Shown piece by piece: positions 1-9,121 of a DNA stretch of 64,000 bases (its first letter is position 1; every line of letters begins with the position of its first letter). This stretch comes from Holophagae bacterium (GTDB taxonomy: Bacteria > Acidobacteriota > Holophagae > Acanthopleuribacterales > Acanthopleuribacteraceae): NCBI GenBank assembly GCA_029263455.1, contig JAJCXM010000035.1, positions 1 to 64,000 on the forward strand, written 5' to 3'. The position numbers and the translations under genes are program-made. The notes under the pieces are model-generated. The model was given only the letters and a program-made list of their open reading frames with translations, made no database searches and was not told the origin of the DNA.

Positions 1-124
1 TTTAAAGAATCCTCACGCAACCCCGAGTTATGGCACTGAGAATCGAAAACCCAACAATGCTAGTGAATGACGAGAATCCATCACGTACGATTCAGCCATA
101 AGCAGTTAAAAAGTTTACTTATGA

Positions 125-212
125 GACAGCCTCTGGAAGCCGGACTCACATTCTTGAGGGTTTGGCGCGACTTTTGAGACAGCGGCAGGAAGCCGGACTC
201 ACGTTCTTGAGG
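125..212. repeat. Degenerate repeat unit, copies A and B
   Basis: Two copies of a roughly 25-bp element reading GGAAGCCGGACTCACGTTCT followed by TGAGG lie at 135-159 and 188-212, separated by a GCGCGACTTTTGAGACAGC spacer. The same two-copy arrangement with the same spacer recurs at 569-645, so this is a duplicated block. No gene is visible in positions 1-827. The open frames there run through the repeats and have no convincing ribosome binding site. Confidence 0.7.
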
Positions 213-397
213 CTTGAAGCTTGATGCTTGATGTCCCGCCCTTTGGGGCTCGGAAACCCTTTTTTGACCTTACCCCCAACCTGTCGGTCGAGGCTATATC
301 CTGTCGCGCTTTGGCGCTCTTGGGTACATGAAGGACAAACGAAAATCGGATCGAAGTGTAACTCTTTAATTTGCAGGTTGGGGGCTAACAGCCGAAC

Positions 398-540
398 CTC
401 CGGCTGGAAGCACGGACTCACGTTCTTGAGGGCTTGGCGCTCGATGAGCAAGCTCATCGATATCGTTTCTTCATCTCCCCCTGCGCGCTGAGCAAAAGCG
501 GCTGCGAGCCTCGCGCACTCCATATCGGAACCTAATGTGC
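398..540. repeat. Degenerate repeat unit, copy C with conserved tail
   Basis: Copy C of the 25-bp element is at 406-430. It is followed by a tail of about 110 bp that is repeated, with substitutions, after copy E at 646-752. The tail starts with a perfect 8-bp inverted repeat around CAAG (TCGATGAG at 441-448, CTCATCGA at 453-460). Conservation of the hairpin plus the flanking stretch up to about 540 suggests a defined repeat family rather than random similarity. Confidence 0.65.
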
Positions 541-560
541 CGTGCCGTGGACAGCCGAAC

Positions 561-752
561 CTCTGACTGGAAGCCAGACTCACATTCTTGAGGCTTGGCG
601 CGACTTTTGAGACAGCGGCAGGAAGCCGGACTCACGTTCTTGAGGTTGGCGCTCGATGAGCAAGCTCATCGATGTCGTTTCTTCACCTCTTGCAGCGCAC
701 CGGTCAAAAGCGGCAGCAAGCTGCGCGCAATCCACATCGGAGCTTGATGTTG
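561..752. repeat. Degenerate repeat unit, copies D and E with conserved tail
   Basis: Copies D (569-593) and E (621-645) of the 25-bp element repeat the A-B arrangement. The tail after E (646-752) repeats the tail after C, including the same 8-bp inverted repeat around CAAG at 653-672. The block ends about 75 bp from the tRNA gene. Function is unknown: it could be an intergenic repeat family or the remains of duplicated tRNA-flanking sequence. Confidence 0.65.
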
Positions 753-827
753 ACCGTTATTTCGTGCCACTGACTTCGGCGATCTGGTCGGAAACCTTAA
801 AACATCGATCGGCTGTCAGTGGGGTGA

Positions 828-904
828 TGGTACGCCCGGCAGGATTCGAACCTGCGACATTCGGATTCGAAGTCCGACGCTCTATCCAGCTGAACTACGG
901 GCGC
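828..904 (-). tRNA. tRNA-Arg (anticodon TCG)
   Basis: Read on the minus strand this folds as a standard tRNA. The acceptor stem GCGCCCG pairs with CGGGCGU (one G-U). The D arm contains AGCTGGATAGAGC. The anticodon stem-loop is TCGGA-CTTCGAA-TCCGA with anticodon TCG, reading the CGA Arg codon. The T arm carries GGTTCGAATCC, and CCA is encoded at 828-830. The gene starts only 12 bp downstream of the GTPase stop codon on the same strand, so it may be processed from that transcript unless it has its own promoter inside the GTPase gene. Confidence 0.95.
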
Positions 905-908
905 ATGC

Positions 909-925
909 GCCCCACTTTACGGGGC
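909..925 (-). other. Small hairpin between GTPase stop and tRNA
   Basis: A 5-bp GCCCC/GGGGC stem with a 7-nt loop covers the GTPase stop codon and the short gap before tRNA-Arg. No T-run follows it, so it is not a normal intrinsic terminator. It may mark processing between mRNA and tRNA. Confidence 0.35.
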
Positions 926-2275
926 AAGCTCATCTCTGTCAAGCGGGACTGAAGTTCTTGGCTCACCGTCTACCAGCAAACAGCTATTGAGCAAGCCAGC
1001 CAACTCGTTCCGATCAAGCTCTTCTCGTCCAATACGACCAAAAATGTCGTCTGGCAATGACGGTCTTGGTTGATCCTCAATCACACGATTCGTAAGTGAC
1101 AGTTTACCGCCACCACGGCCGTGATGAGCAGCTACCCGGTGGATCTCAAACGCCAATTGTGTCACCTGCCACAGCGCATCAACATGCCAGCGGGCTTGGT
1201 CCTTGCGTGTCGCATTGAGCACTCGAGCCAGGGAGTGGCCACCAAAAGCACCGAGTAATGCGCCGACGACAAAGCCGCCTCCGAAGCTCATGCCACCAGA
1301 GACGACATCCGCCACCAGCCCCGTACTTGCACCTGCGATCGCGCCCGACCATAACCCTGTTTGACGCTCGTCCATCAACTTGAAACGCCCAACCACGTCG
1401 TCCAGATCGGATCGAAACAAGGCGTCATTCATGACGTCGATCCCATACAGTTCGGCGATTTTTCGGACATACAGCGATATTTCTTGTTCCAACTCGTGTG
1501 AGAGTCGTTTGACCACATCCTTTTTCGACTGGTCCCGAGCATCGTGAACCTGTTGCGAAGCGAACCAAACGATATCGGCAATTAATTCCGAGGCAACGCT
1601 TAACTCACTAGAGGATTTGAGCTTCATAAGCTCGGCAAAACGCAACATGGCGGTCCGCTTTTCACCAACAAGCAATTCAGCTAATGCAAGGAGGAGATCC
1701 ATTTCTTGACGCCAACTGCGGTGAACACTGTCTAACCGAAGCACCTCTTTCACACAGTCAAAATGGCCGTAACACGCTCGCCAGTTTTCAAGCGTTCTTG
1801 TCCGCTCGTCAGCTGTTTGTTGAGCAGGGTTTTGGTTGAGCGCCATCACGACCGGTTTACCCAGCGCGTCCAATAAGGCGAGCTCGTTGCTTACATAGCC
1901 GGCATCTTCAGGCAATTCACGGGCATTGACCAAATAGACAACAACATCGGATTCCACACCGACGTGCCGGGCCGCTTCAACAGACGAGTAAAGCGCGCGA
2001 TTGAAAACCTTGTCCACAATTTCTTGTTTAAGCCAAGCCCAAGCGCCCTCTTGACGAAGTCGCTTTAGGATGGGCCCCACCGGTCCAAATCCAGGCGTGT
2101 CCCAAAGAATGAGCTTGGCTTTATCGTCCTCCATCAAGACAAAATGTTCAGATTTTTCTGTCAGATGTGCCTCGTCTCCTACTTCACCGATGTCACGGCG
2201 CAATAGGGTCCGAGCCAAGCTGGTTTTCCCAACATTGGTATGCGAGATGAGACTTATTCTGATTTCGACGGTCAT
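917..2275 (-). CDS. GTPase with C-terminal DUF3482-like region
   Basis: A 452-residue P-loop GTPase of the family usually encoded beside DUF2868 proteins. The N-terminal G domain has a P-loop at residues 11-19 (SHTNVGKTS, first Gly replaced by Ser) and a G3 motif DTPG at 59-62. The expected NKxD is replaced by ALNQNP near residue 147, so guanine specificity may be altered. The C-terminal half is helical with a glycine-rich hydrophobic stretch near 305-350 that could insert in or contact a membrane. Its start overlaps the upstream DUF2868 stop as ATGA, indicating translational coupling. Cellular role is unknown. The family assignment is by recall of the DUF2868/DUF3482 pairing, and neighbouring order supports it. 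Confidence 0.8.
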   Translation of the reverse strand: MTVEIRISLISHTNVGKTSLARTLLRRDIGEVGDEAHLTEKSEHFVLMEDDKAKLILWDTPGFGPVGPILKRLRQEGAWAWLKQEIVDKVFNRALYSSVEAARHVGVESDVVVYLVNARELPEDAGYVSNELALLDALGKPVVMALNQNPAQQTADERTRTLENWRACYGHFDCVKEVLRLDSVHRSWRQEMDLLLALAELLVGEKRTAMLRFAELMKLKSSSELSVASELIADIVWFASQQVHDARDQSKKDVVKRLSHELEQEISLYVRKIAELYGIDVMNDALFRSDLDDVVGRFKLMDERQTGLWSGAIAGASTGLVADVVSGGMSFGGGFVVGALLGAFGGHSLARVLNATRKDQARWHVDALWQVTQLAFEIHRVAAHHGRGGGKLSLTNRVIEDQPRPSLPDDIFGRIGREELDRNELAGLLNSCLLVDGEPRTSVPLDRDELAP

Positions 2276-3645
2276 AATTCAATCATAACGGACGCCAGCG
2301 CGGTTTCTGCCGTTGCAGGATGTGTACCGCTCTCCAAGGGCAACCATGCCATCTCTAATTCATACTCCGAAAGCAGTACCCGCCAGGTCTCTTTCCTGGA
2401 GTTCATCAACTCGGATGGGACAAGCGAACAATCAACCATAATAGATAGGCGTGCGTGCACTTCTTGTAAGTCGTGAACGAGGCGAGTGATGAACTCACCA
2501 TGGACATTTACCTCAGGTGTTTGTACGCCATTAAAAACAACCACACACCAAGTTGACGTTTTGAATTCAACATCCGCCATATATTGTTCCCACGCCACTT
2601 TTTGTCGATGAACTTGACCATTGCCACAAGCGGCCCGCAAACGAGCCGATAACCAATCAAAGTTGACCTCAGGTATCTGGTAACTATAACCAAGCACCCA
2701 AATATCCTGAATATTTGTAAGCGTGGCTTCTGCTAACAAGCCACGAATGAACGGATCTAGGTTTTGCTTTTCTCTTCCTTTCAAGCTCCATTTGCTTAGC
2801 TGCAACAGCGCGAGCCTGGGAATAACCACGTACAAAAAAGACGCCATGGCGAATAGATGGATCCAGGGTGAACCGGGCATCCACTCACCCGCTGCCGCCA
2901 CAGTTGGAATCTGGACGCCCGTTACCATGCTGGGTAAGTAGAAAACGAAGGCCACGAAGTCCTGCACGGTTTGCGGATCTTGGATAAAGGTTGATCGCCA
3001 CTCAAAGCCATAGGATTCTACCAATCCCCGTAAATACAGACCTATAAGGCAACCAACAACCACACTTACAAAACCTAAGTGAACGTACCGAATAACCCAC
3101 GCAATGCCCGCGTGCTTGCGTTGACGTAGCCAATGGCTCCAGAACCGTTTTCGAATTTTTCGACCAAGACCACTCGACCATGGCACAGGCAATCGCGAGC
3201 CCAATCGCAAAATAGATTCTGCCCACGAAAACATAAAAATGTGCTTGCTGAACAATCTCAAGAACAGCCCGCGCAATAACCAAACCAACAAAACAATGAC
3301 TTGCCATGCCATGAGAATCATCAACGGGTTGTAGAGTAAATTCACCTGTTCGTCAGGTCCAAGTAAGTTACTTGTCATACCGATTAGAAACAAAAGGGTC
3401 ATGAAGATCATCAAGTAGCTTCTGGATTGGAGAATCGCAGGCGGTAACCCAATTACGGGTTCTAGTGATTCAGATATGTGTTTGGCTTGAGCAACGGCAA
3501 CGCTACTGGGTTCGTTTTCGTCGCGCCTCGCTTTTGACCAGGCGGCGGCCGCTTGGTCTTCCTTAACGAGTTCTGGAGCCTCTTCCTGAATGGACTGGAA
3601 CCAAATAAGCGCGATCCAGTCTGCGTTACTTAACACAAGTTTCAT
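2272..3645 (-). CDS. DUF2868-family membrane protein
   Basis: 457 residues with a soluble N-terminal region and several hydrophobic segments: about 79-101 and 105-131, then one near 195-220 and one near 285. A soluble C-terminal domain of about 150 residues follows. This layout and the position directly upstream of the GTPase match the DUF2868 partner of DUF3482 GTPases. The start overlaps the stop of the diguanylate cyclase gene (ATGA) and its own stop overlaps the GTPase start, placing it in the middle of a coupled three-gene operon. It probably anchors the GTPase at the inner membrane. The biochemical function is not known. Confidence 0.75.
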   Translation of the reverse strand: MKLVLSNADWIALIWFQSIQEEAPELVKEDQAAAAWSKARRDENEPSSVAVAQAKHISESLEPVIGLPPAILQSRSYLMIFMTLLFLIGMTSNLLGPDEQVNLLYNPLMILMAWQVIVLLVWLLRGLFLRLFSKHIFMFSWAESILRLGSRLPVPWSSGLGRKIRKRFWSHWLRQRKHAGIAWVIRYVHLGFVSVVVGCLIGLYLRGLVESYGFEWRSTFIQDPQTVQDFVAFVFYLPSMVTGVQIPTVAAAGEWMPGSPWIHLFAMASFLYVVIPRLALLQLSKWSLKGREKQNLDPFIRGLLAEATLTNIQDIWVLGYSYQIPEVNFDWLSARLRAACGNGQVHRQKVAWEQYMADVEFKTSTWCVVVFNGVQTPEVNVHGEFITRLVHDLQEVHARLSIMVDCSLVPSELMNSRKETWRVLLSEYELEMAWLPLESGTHPATAETALASVMIEL

Positions 3646-5192
3646 GGAATGGACGTTTTTGCCTCAATGGGTTCGTCACACATGTACACGCAATTGCGGC
3701 CTGCGCCTTTTGCCTTGTAAAGAACCGTATCGGCTGCCCCGATTAACGCTTTTGAAGCCAAGTCATAACTGCCATCATAGGTCGCAACGCCGACACTGGC
3801 CGTTATGACGACTCGTTCCCCATTGATTTCAATTGGGTCCTCTTCGATGGCAGCACGGACACGTTCAGCCATGGTAGATGCGCCATTTCGATCGGTGTCC
3901 GGCAACAACATAATAAACTCTTCGCCACCATATCTTGCGACCACATCGGAAAAACGAGCAGCGCTTTGTAGGACCTGCGCGATGCGCACCAATACCTGAT
4001 CGCCTTCTAAATGACCATACGTGTCATTGACGCGCTTAAAGTGGTCGATATCCAATAAAAGCAACGCGCATGGTCTGTCCTGTTTACGAGACCTGCGCAA
4101 CTCTTCGCGAATCCTGGTCTCCAATAACTTGCGATTATAGAGACCTGTCAAGTCATCGGTAACAGCTTCGGTATAGAGGCGCGCATTCTCCAAGGCAATA
4201 GAAACTTGTGACGCCAAAGTCTCCATAAACTCAAGTTGGTGATCATGGAAACAACCAGGACGCCGGAGATTATCAAGGTACATAACCCCCATGACGTCAC
4301 CGTTTTGCGCAATTAAGGGAATACAGGCGACACTCCTTATAGTAGAAGCCATGATACTCATGGCGCCTTCAAATCGCTGATCGCGCAAGGCATCTTCAAT
4401 CAGCGTAATTTCCTTACGGTCAAGGCACTTGGCCGCCACTGTATGGCTAAAGCTGAGATCTTGTGGTGTCGCCTGGCCGGGCTCTTTAGGATCAAAGAAC
4501 CGATTAACTAGAGATCGAAGTTCGTTCGTTTCAGGGTCATGCAGCAGGATGAAACCGCGATCGGCGCTGAGAACCGTACTCACAAGTTCCAAGGTGGTTG
4601 CTAATAACTCGCGTAAGTCCAAGATCTTTGCGATTACCTGCGTGATTTCTTGCAGGATTCTGAATTCTTGGAACTTGGATTCGAAATAAGTCGATATTTC
4701 TTCAAGCCGGTGATCCAAATCATGGCGAGTCTCTTTGGAGGGCCCACGCCACGTCCATTTCTCGTCAAAGGCTTTAGTAAGGTTTTCACGAAACCGTTCT
4801 ATCTCATTTCGAATGTGATCGTGCGAAATGCTTGTCGCAATGGTGTTGCGTAACATCAATTCTGGCGTTTCGTGTAGGTTGGTCTCCAGAAACTGCATTT
4901 GTTGTTTGCCCACACGCAAGAGGTCGCCGGATTTAAGTTCGTAGGATCGCCTTGGTTGCATGCGCACGCCATTGATGAAGGTGCCGCAACTAGATTCCAT
5001 GTCCTCAAGGTAAAACGAGCCACTTCGTTGAAAGACCTTGGCATGTTCTCGAGAAATGGACGAGCCTGCTAGAACCAATGCGTTGGTGCCATTACGGCCC
5101 ATGGTCACATCACCGTTTTCGATGGTGCAGGACTGTTCCTTGCCTTCGGCAAGCCAGTAAAGCTTTGCAGCTGGGGGTTGAGACTGATCCAT
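3642..5192 (-). CDS. FHA-GAF-GGDEF diguanylate cyclase
   Basis: 516 residues when started at the ATG at 5192. A longer frame to 5300 would overlap the divergent gene and adds an unlikely leader. Order: FHA domain (about 20-100, with MGRN and SSISREHAKV, the phosphothreonine-binding signature), helical linker, GAF domain (about 180-335), GGDEF domain (about 345-500). The active site is GGEEF. Upstream of it an RFSD I-site at the canonical distance predicts product inhibition by c-di-GMP. FHA implies response to a phosphorylated partner, for example a Ser/Thr kinase substrate. It is the first gene of the operon with the DUF2868 protein and GTPase. Cytosolic, with no membrane segment. Confidence 0.88.
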   Translation of the reverse strand: MDQSQPPAAKLYWLAEGKEQSCTIENGDVTMGRNGTNALVLAGSSISREHAKVFQRSGSFYLEDMESSCGTFINGVRMQPRRSYELKSGDLLRVGKQQMQFLETNLHETPELMLRNTIATSISHDHIRNEIERFRENLTKAFDEKWTWRGPSKETRHDLDHRLEEISTYFESKFQEFRILQEITQVIAKILDLRELLATTLELVSTVLSADRGFILLHDPETNELRSLVNRFFDPKEPGQATPQDLSFSHTVAAKCLDRKEITLIEDALRDQRFEGAMSIMASTIRSVACIPLIAQNGDVMGVMYLDNLRRPGCFHDHQLEFMETLASQVSIALENARLYTEAVTDDLTGLYNRKLLETRIREELRRSRKQDRPCALLLLDIDHFKRVNDTYGHLEGDQVLVRIAQVLQSAARFSDVVARYGGEEFIMLLPDTDRNGASTMAERVRAAIEEDPIEINGERVVITASVGVATYDGSYDLASKALIGAADTVLYKAKGAGRNCVYMCDEPIEAKTSIP

Positions 5193-5282
5193 ATATTCAA
5201 GTATACGCTGAACAATAGGTTGATGACACCCGTTCTGACTGCAGGACTTCCTGCCCGATAACAATACGGCTATGATGATCGC

Positions 5283-6113
5283 ATGCTGCGGGCACGTCAC
5301 CTACTATGGCTGTTTATCACTTGTTGCTGCTTGGGTCAACGAATCGTTTCGCTAGCGCCTAATTTAACCGAGATATGTTGTGCCCTAGGTGCATGCGAAC
5401 AATTGGTTGGCGTGACTAACTTTTGCACTTACCCCCCGGACATAGATTCGGCAACACGAATCGGCGGTTATCTAGACCCAAACCTAGAAGTCATTTTGTC
5501 CCTGGACCCTCAGCTCATCCTCGCCGTGCCCGAACATCAACAAATAACAGCACGGCTAAAATCGATGGGTTATCGAGTGGAGACGATTAAGAACTGGAGT
5601 TTGTCGGATATCCACGCCAGTATTCTGAAAGTGGGTGAGTTATTAAATAGAAGCTCACAAGCAAGGGACCTCAATGAATCGCTCATCAAAATACGAGAGA
5701 GTTTGCGCGTAAGGGCGAATAAGCAACGGCCAAGTTGCTTGGTCGTCATAGGACAAGAGAATGCCGACGGACATATCCGCAGCGTCTTTGCCGTTGCCCG
5801 CAATGGTTTTCTGAACGAAATACTGACGCTTGCAGGGGGTCAAAATGCCTACCCAAAAGAGAACCCCTATTTCGCTCAGCTCTCGCAGGAATCAATCCTG
5901 CACCTGAATCCCGATGTTGTCATAGAGCTCTTGCCTCAAGCTCATGTCAGCCCGGAGGAAAAGAAGAACCAACTCGAACCCTGGTTTCGTATCAAAGAAA
6001 TTGAGGCGGTGCGCCATCGTCGCGTCTTTTTGGTTAACGGCGATGGTGTGATGACGCCAGGCCCAAGGTATGTTGATACGTTGAAACAGTTTGCCGACGC
6101 GCTTGGACGATAA
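5283..6113 (+). CDS. Periplasmic substrate-binding protein, BtuF/TroA-like
   Basis: 276 residues with an N-terminal hydrophobic leader containing three consecutive Cys (ITCCCLG), which may be a non-standard lipobox. The core carries the BtuF-type start RIVSLAPNLTEI and the segment GGYLDPNLEVILSLDPQLIL, typical of cobalamin, haem or siderophore binding proteins with a rigid helix backbone. It is followed with no gap by the ATPase and permease genes, so it is the receptor of this importer. Substrate cannot be fixed from sequence: vitamin B12, haem and ferric siderophore are all possible. I saw no cobalamin riboswitch upstream. Confidence 0.82.
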   Translation: MLRARHLLWLFITCCCLGQRIVSLAPNLTEICCALGACEQLVGVTNFCTYPPDIDSATRIGGYLDPNLEVILSLDPQLILAVPEHQQITARLKSMGYRVETIKNWSLSDIHASILKVGELLNRSSQARDLNESLIKIRESLRVRANKQRPSCLVVIGQENADGHIRSVFAVARNGFLNEILTLAGGQNAYPKENPYFAQLSQESILHLNPDVVIELLPQAHVSPEEKKNQLEPWFRIKEIEAVRHRRVFLVNGDGVMTPGPRYVDTLKQFADALGR

Positions 6114-6863
6114 ATGTTGGTCAATGCTCAGAAGGTTACCTTGGTGCGGGATCGTCGCAGGATACTGGACGAAGTAAGTTTTTCGATTGAACCAGGCAGC
6201 GTTCAGGTTCTGATTGGGCCCAATGGTGCTGGCAAAACCAGTTTGTTGAGATGCATGATTGGATATGTGACAGATTTCCAGGGTCACATGCACATTCAGG
6301 ATAGAGATATTCGCGCTATTGCGCCTCGCCAGCGCGCTCAGCTTATGGGCTACGTACCGCAATCATTGGATATGGACTTCAATCTTGATGTTCGTGGTTT
6401 TATGGAATGTGCCAGATTTGCACGCGACGCTCAGCCAGACCGAAAAGCCATTGATCGCTGCTTGGACATGACCGAAACAACGTCTTTCGCAAACGCGTAC
6501 TTGGACGAGCTAAGTGGCGGTGAACGCCAACGCGTCATGATCGCTGCAGCCCTAGCCCAGGAACCCAAGTTGCTGTTATTGGATGAACCAAACGCTCACC
6601 TTGACCCTCGTCATCAATCGGACTTGGTGTCTCTCTTAGAGCGCTTAGTGGAAGACAACATGACGCTTATCATTGTGGCTCACGATTGGAATCCCTTTTT
6701 GCATTTGAATCCAACATTCCTCGCCCTTAAGTCGGGGAAGCTATTTCACCAGGGTCAATGGCAATCGTTACATCCTAAACTCGAGTCACTCTATGACTGC
6801 CCATTTGAACATTGGCAACTGGAAAACAGAACACGCGCATTTCCAAGGTTGAATCGGACATGA
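6114..6863 (+). CDS. ABC transporter ATPase, BtuD/FecE-like
   Basis: 249-residue ATPase of the iron/B12 importer class. Walker A GPNGAGKTS is near residues 36-44, the ABC signature LSGGERQ near 133, Walker B LLLLDEPNAH near 153-162, and the switch His lies in VAHDW. Its start codon directly follows the binding-protein stop, and its stop overlaps the permease start (ATGA). It powers uptake of the ligand delivered by the upstream binding protein. Confidence 0.92.
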   Translation: MLVNAQKVTLVRDRRRILDEVSFSIEPGSVQVLIGPNGAGKTSLLRCMIGYVTDFQGHMHIQDRDIRAIAPRQRAQLMGYVPQSLDMDFNLDVRGFMECARFARDAQPDRKAIDRCLDMTETTSFANAYLDELSGGERQRVMIAAALAQEPKLLLLDEPNAHLDPRHQSDLVSLLERLVEDNMTLIIVAHDWNPFLHLNPTFLALKSGKLFHQGQWQSLHPKLESLYDCPFEHWQLENRTRAFPRLNRT

Positions 6864-7852
6864 CCGCCTCACGGAATCCACATGTTTGGACGTGGCTGTG
6901 GGTCTTCTTTAGCCTGATTGCATTGGCATTGGCGATTTCACTGGGAAGTACCGATCTTAATTGGCGACAAATAACCACGCCGGATACGATCTCGTACCGT
7001 GTTATTTGGCAATTGAGAGTACCTCGTGCACTGACCGCGTTCTTAGCTGGTTCAAGTTTGGCTGTGTCCGGCATGGTTTTTCAAGTTTTGTACCTCAATC
7101 GTTTGGCGACACCTTTTACGTTAGGCATCGCAACGGGCGCTAGTTTTGGTGCTTCGGTAGCGATTTGGTTGGCCGGCATTCCAGGCGCGTGGCTGACATT
7201 AACAACCCCAATCGGTGCTTTTGCAGGCGCCGCCTGTTCGGTAGCTCTGGTGTGGGCATTTGGTAAGAGTCGTGCGGGTCACGAAAGACAGACCATGTTG
7301 TTAGCTGGCGTTGCCGTTTCATTTTTCTTTTCTAGTCTCATATTGCTTGTCCAAGCGGTCGCGTCCTATGCCCAATCATTTCAAATTATTCGCTGGTTGA
7401 TGGGCGGCATTGCGGTCGCAGGCTACCGTGAAGTGAGTTACTTAGCGCCCTGTGTGCTCGTTTTTTTTGCCATCATTAGCTTTCACGTCACCCCTCTTGA
7501 CATTCTCCTGACCGGCGACGAGTTGGCTCATAGTCGTGGTTTGTCAGTCCAGAAAACGAAACAACGGCTGTTCTTGTTGACCTCTGCCCTGGTGGCCATC
7601 GTTGTTAGCGTAACCGGTCCAATTGGCTTTGTTGGACTGGTAGTCCCCCATCTTTGCCGCCTTGTGGTTGGCTACCGTCACCGCCTCTTGTTTCCGGTCG
7701 TTGCCTTATGTGGAGGTTGCCTGTTAACGCTTTGTGATCTCGTGGCCCGTATTGTGATAGCGCCAACAGAGTTACCCGTTGGTGTGGTCACATCTATGAT
7801 TGGCGCGCCCTTTTTCTTTGCCATGTTGCTGCGCAGAAATTGGCGTGTTTAA
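6860..7852 (+). CDS. ABC transporter permease, FecCD/BtuC family
   Basis: 330 residues from the ATG that overlaps the ATPase stop; a start 48 bp upstream is possible but less likely. It has about nine to ten hydrophobic segments. Family marks include LRVPRALTAFLAGSSLAVSG near the N terminus and the conserved GPIGFVGLVVPHLCRLVVG motif before the last helices. It forms the transmembrane channel of the importer. The gene completes the three-gene unit; no outer-membrane TonB receptor is encoded nearby. Confidence 0.92.
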   Translation: MTASRNPHVWTWLWVFFSLIALALAISLGSTDLNWRQITTPDTISYRVIWQLRVPRALTAFLAGSSLAVSGMVFQVLYLNRLATPFTLGIATGASFGASVAIWLAGIPGAWLTLTTPIGAFAGAACSVALVWAFGKSRAGHERQTMLLAGVAVSFFFSSLILLVQAVASYAQSFQIIRWLMGGIAVAGYREVSYLAPCVLVFFAIISFHVTPLDILLTGDELAHSRGLSVQKTKQRLFLLTSALVAIVVSVTGPIGFVGLVVPHLCRLVVGYRHRLLFPVVALCGGCLLTLCDLVARIVIAPTELPVGVVTSMIGAPFFFAMLLRRNWRV

Positions 7853-7918
7853 TCGTTCCCTTGCATGTGGCCCACAGCCAGCGAGATAATGACTCAAACA
7901 ATTGATAAGGCGTGAACT

Positions 7919-9115
7919 GTGAATCCATACGACATCGCCCCAATCCTACGACGCATTTTGAAGGCTATGCCGCGAGCGTCGGATATTATTTTCAGCCCTG
8001 GATATCCGCCCAAGGTCATTTTGGATGGCACTTTACATCCAATTCCGATACGTGAACTATCGCCAATGACGATTTATCAGACCGAAATGTTGGCGCTCAG
8101 CCTCTTGTTTGGCAAAACAAAAGCCATGGAAGCCTTCGCCGAAACGGGCTCGGCCGATTTATCAATGACGGTCGAAAAGACAGGCCGTTTTCGCGTCAAT
8201 GTGTTTAGGCAGCGGGGTAGTATCGCCATTGTCATGAGGGTTATTCCAACCATCGTTCCTAGCTTTGAAAGCTTGGGACTGCCCAACCATGTACGGGAAA
8301 TTGTGCACTTAAAGAATGGTATCGTTTTGGTTACGGGACCTACTGGCTGCGGGAAGAGCTCAACGATGGCGGCCATTTTGAGTCTCATGAGTCAAGAATA
8401 CGCCTATCACGTCATTACCATCGAAGACCCGATTGAATTCTTGTTCAGCCGCGGAAAAAGCATCATTCATCAACGTGAAATGGGTGGCGATATGTTTAGC
8501 TTCTCTAGCGCATTAAGGACCGCGCTGAGGCAAGCTCCACAGGTCATTATGGTCGGCGAAATGCGTGATGTGGAAAGCATGAACATCGCCTTAGAGGCAG
8601 CAGAGACTGGGCATTTGATTTTTTCGACGCTGCATACGATTGACGCCGCCAAAACCATTGAACGCATTATCGGCGTTTACCCAAAAGAACAAGAAGAGCT
8701 TATTCGTACACGATTCAGCCAAACGTTTCGCTACATCATGTCGCAACGGCTGATTCCTCGCATAGATCAGGAGGGACGCATATTGGCTATGGAAATCTTG
8801 CGCGCCAATGAGCGAACAAAAACTTACATCCAAAAAGGAGCCGGTGCGGGCGGCAATTTGCAAGAAGCCATGGTCGACGGCGCCATGGATGGCATGCAGA
8901 CATTTGACGGAGAACTGATTCGGCTTTATCAACAAGGCATTGTCAGCAAACAGATTGCCTTACAGTATGCTACGAATCCCAATAACTTAAATCTTAAGAT
9001 GGGTGAGTTTGGCGGTGAGCAGCGTAAACCTGTCAAGAAAACAACCGATCCAAATTTAATGAGCGAAAGCGCCATTAGGGAAATGCCTATCATTAGTCTC
9101 GACACGAAGGATTAA
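7919..9115 (+). CDS. PilT/PilU-like type IV pilus retraction ATPase
   Basis: 398 residues starting at a GTG with AAGG upstream. Secretion-ATPase core: Walker A GPTGCGKSS at about 140-148, a run of acidic/His box residues (EDPIEFLF, IIHQREMGG) and Walker B near VIMVGEMRD, then STLHTIDAAKTIERII, the PilT-type His box. PilT powers pilus retraction for twitching motility. The tail after residue 350 is longer and polar. No other pilus gene is adjacent, so pili must be encoded elsewhere. It is followed 6 bp later by a zinc-ribbon/receiver-like gene, probably co-transcribed. PilU or another PilT paralogue is an alternative. Confidence 0.88.
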   Translation: MNPYDIAPILRRILKAMPRASDIIFSPGYPPKVILDGTLHPIPIRELSPMTIYQTEMLALSLLFGKTKAMEAFAETGSADLSMTVEKTGRFRVNVFRQRGSIAIVMRVIPTIVPSFESLGLPNHVREIVHLKNGIVLVTGPTGCGKSSTMAAILSLMSQEYAYHVITIEDPIEFLFSRGKSIIHQREMGGDMFSFSSALRTALRQAPQVIMVGEMRDVESMNIALEAAETGHLIFSTLHTIDAAKTIERIIGVYPKEQEELIRTRFSQTFRYIMSQRLIPRIDQEGRILAMEILRANERTKTYIQKGAGAGGNLQEAMVDGAMDGMQTFDGELIRLYQQGIVSKQIALQYATNPNNLNLKMGEFGGEQRKPVKKTTDPNLMSESAIREMPIISLDTKD

Positions 9116-9121
9116 GTCTAG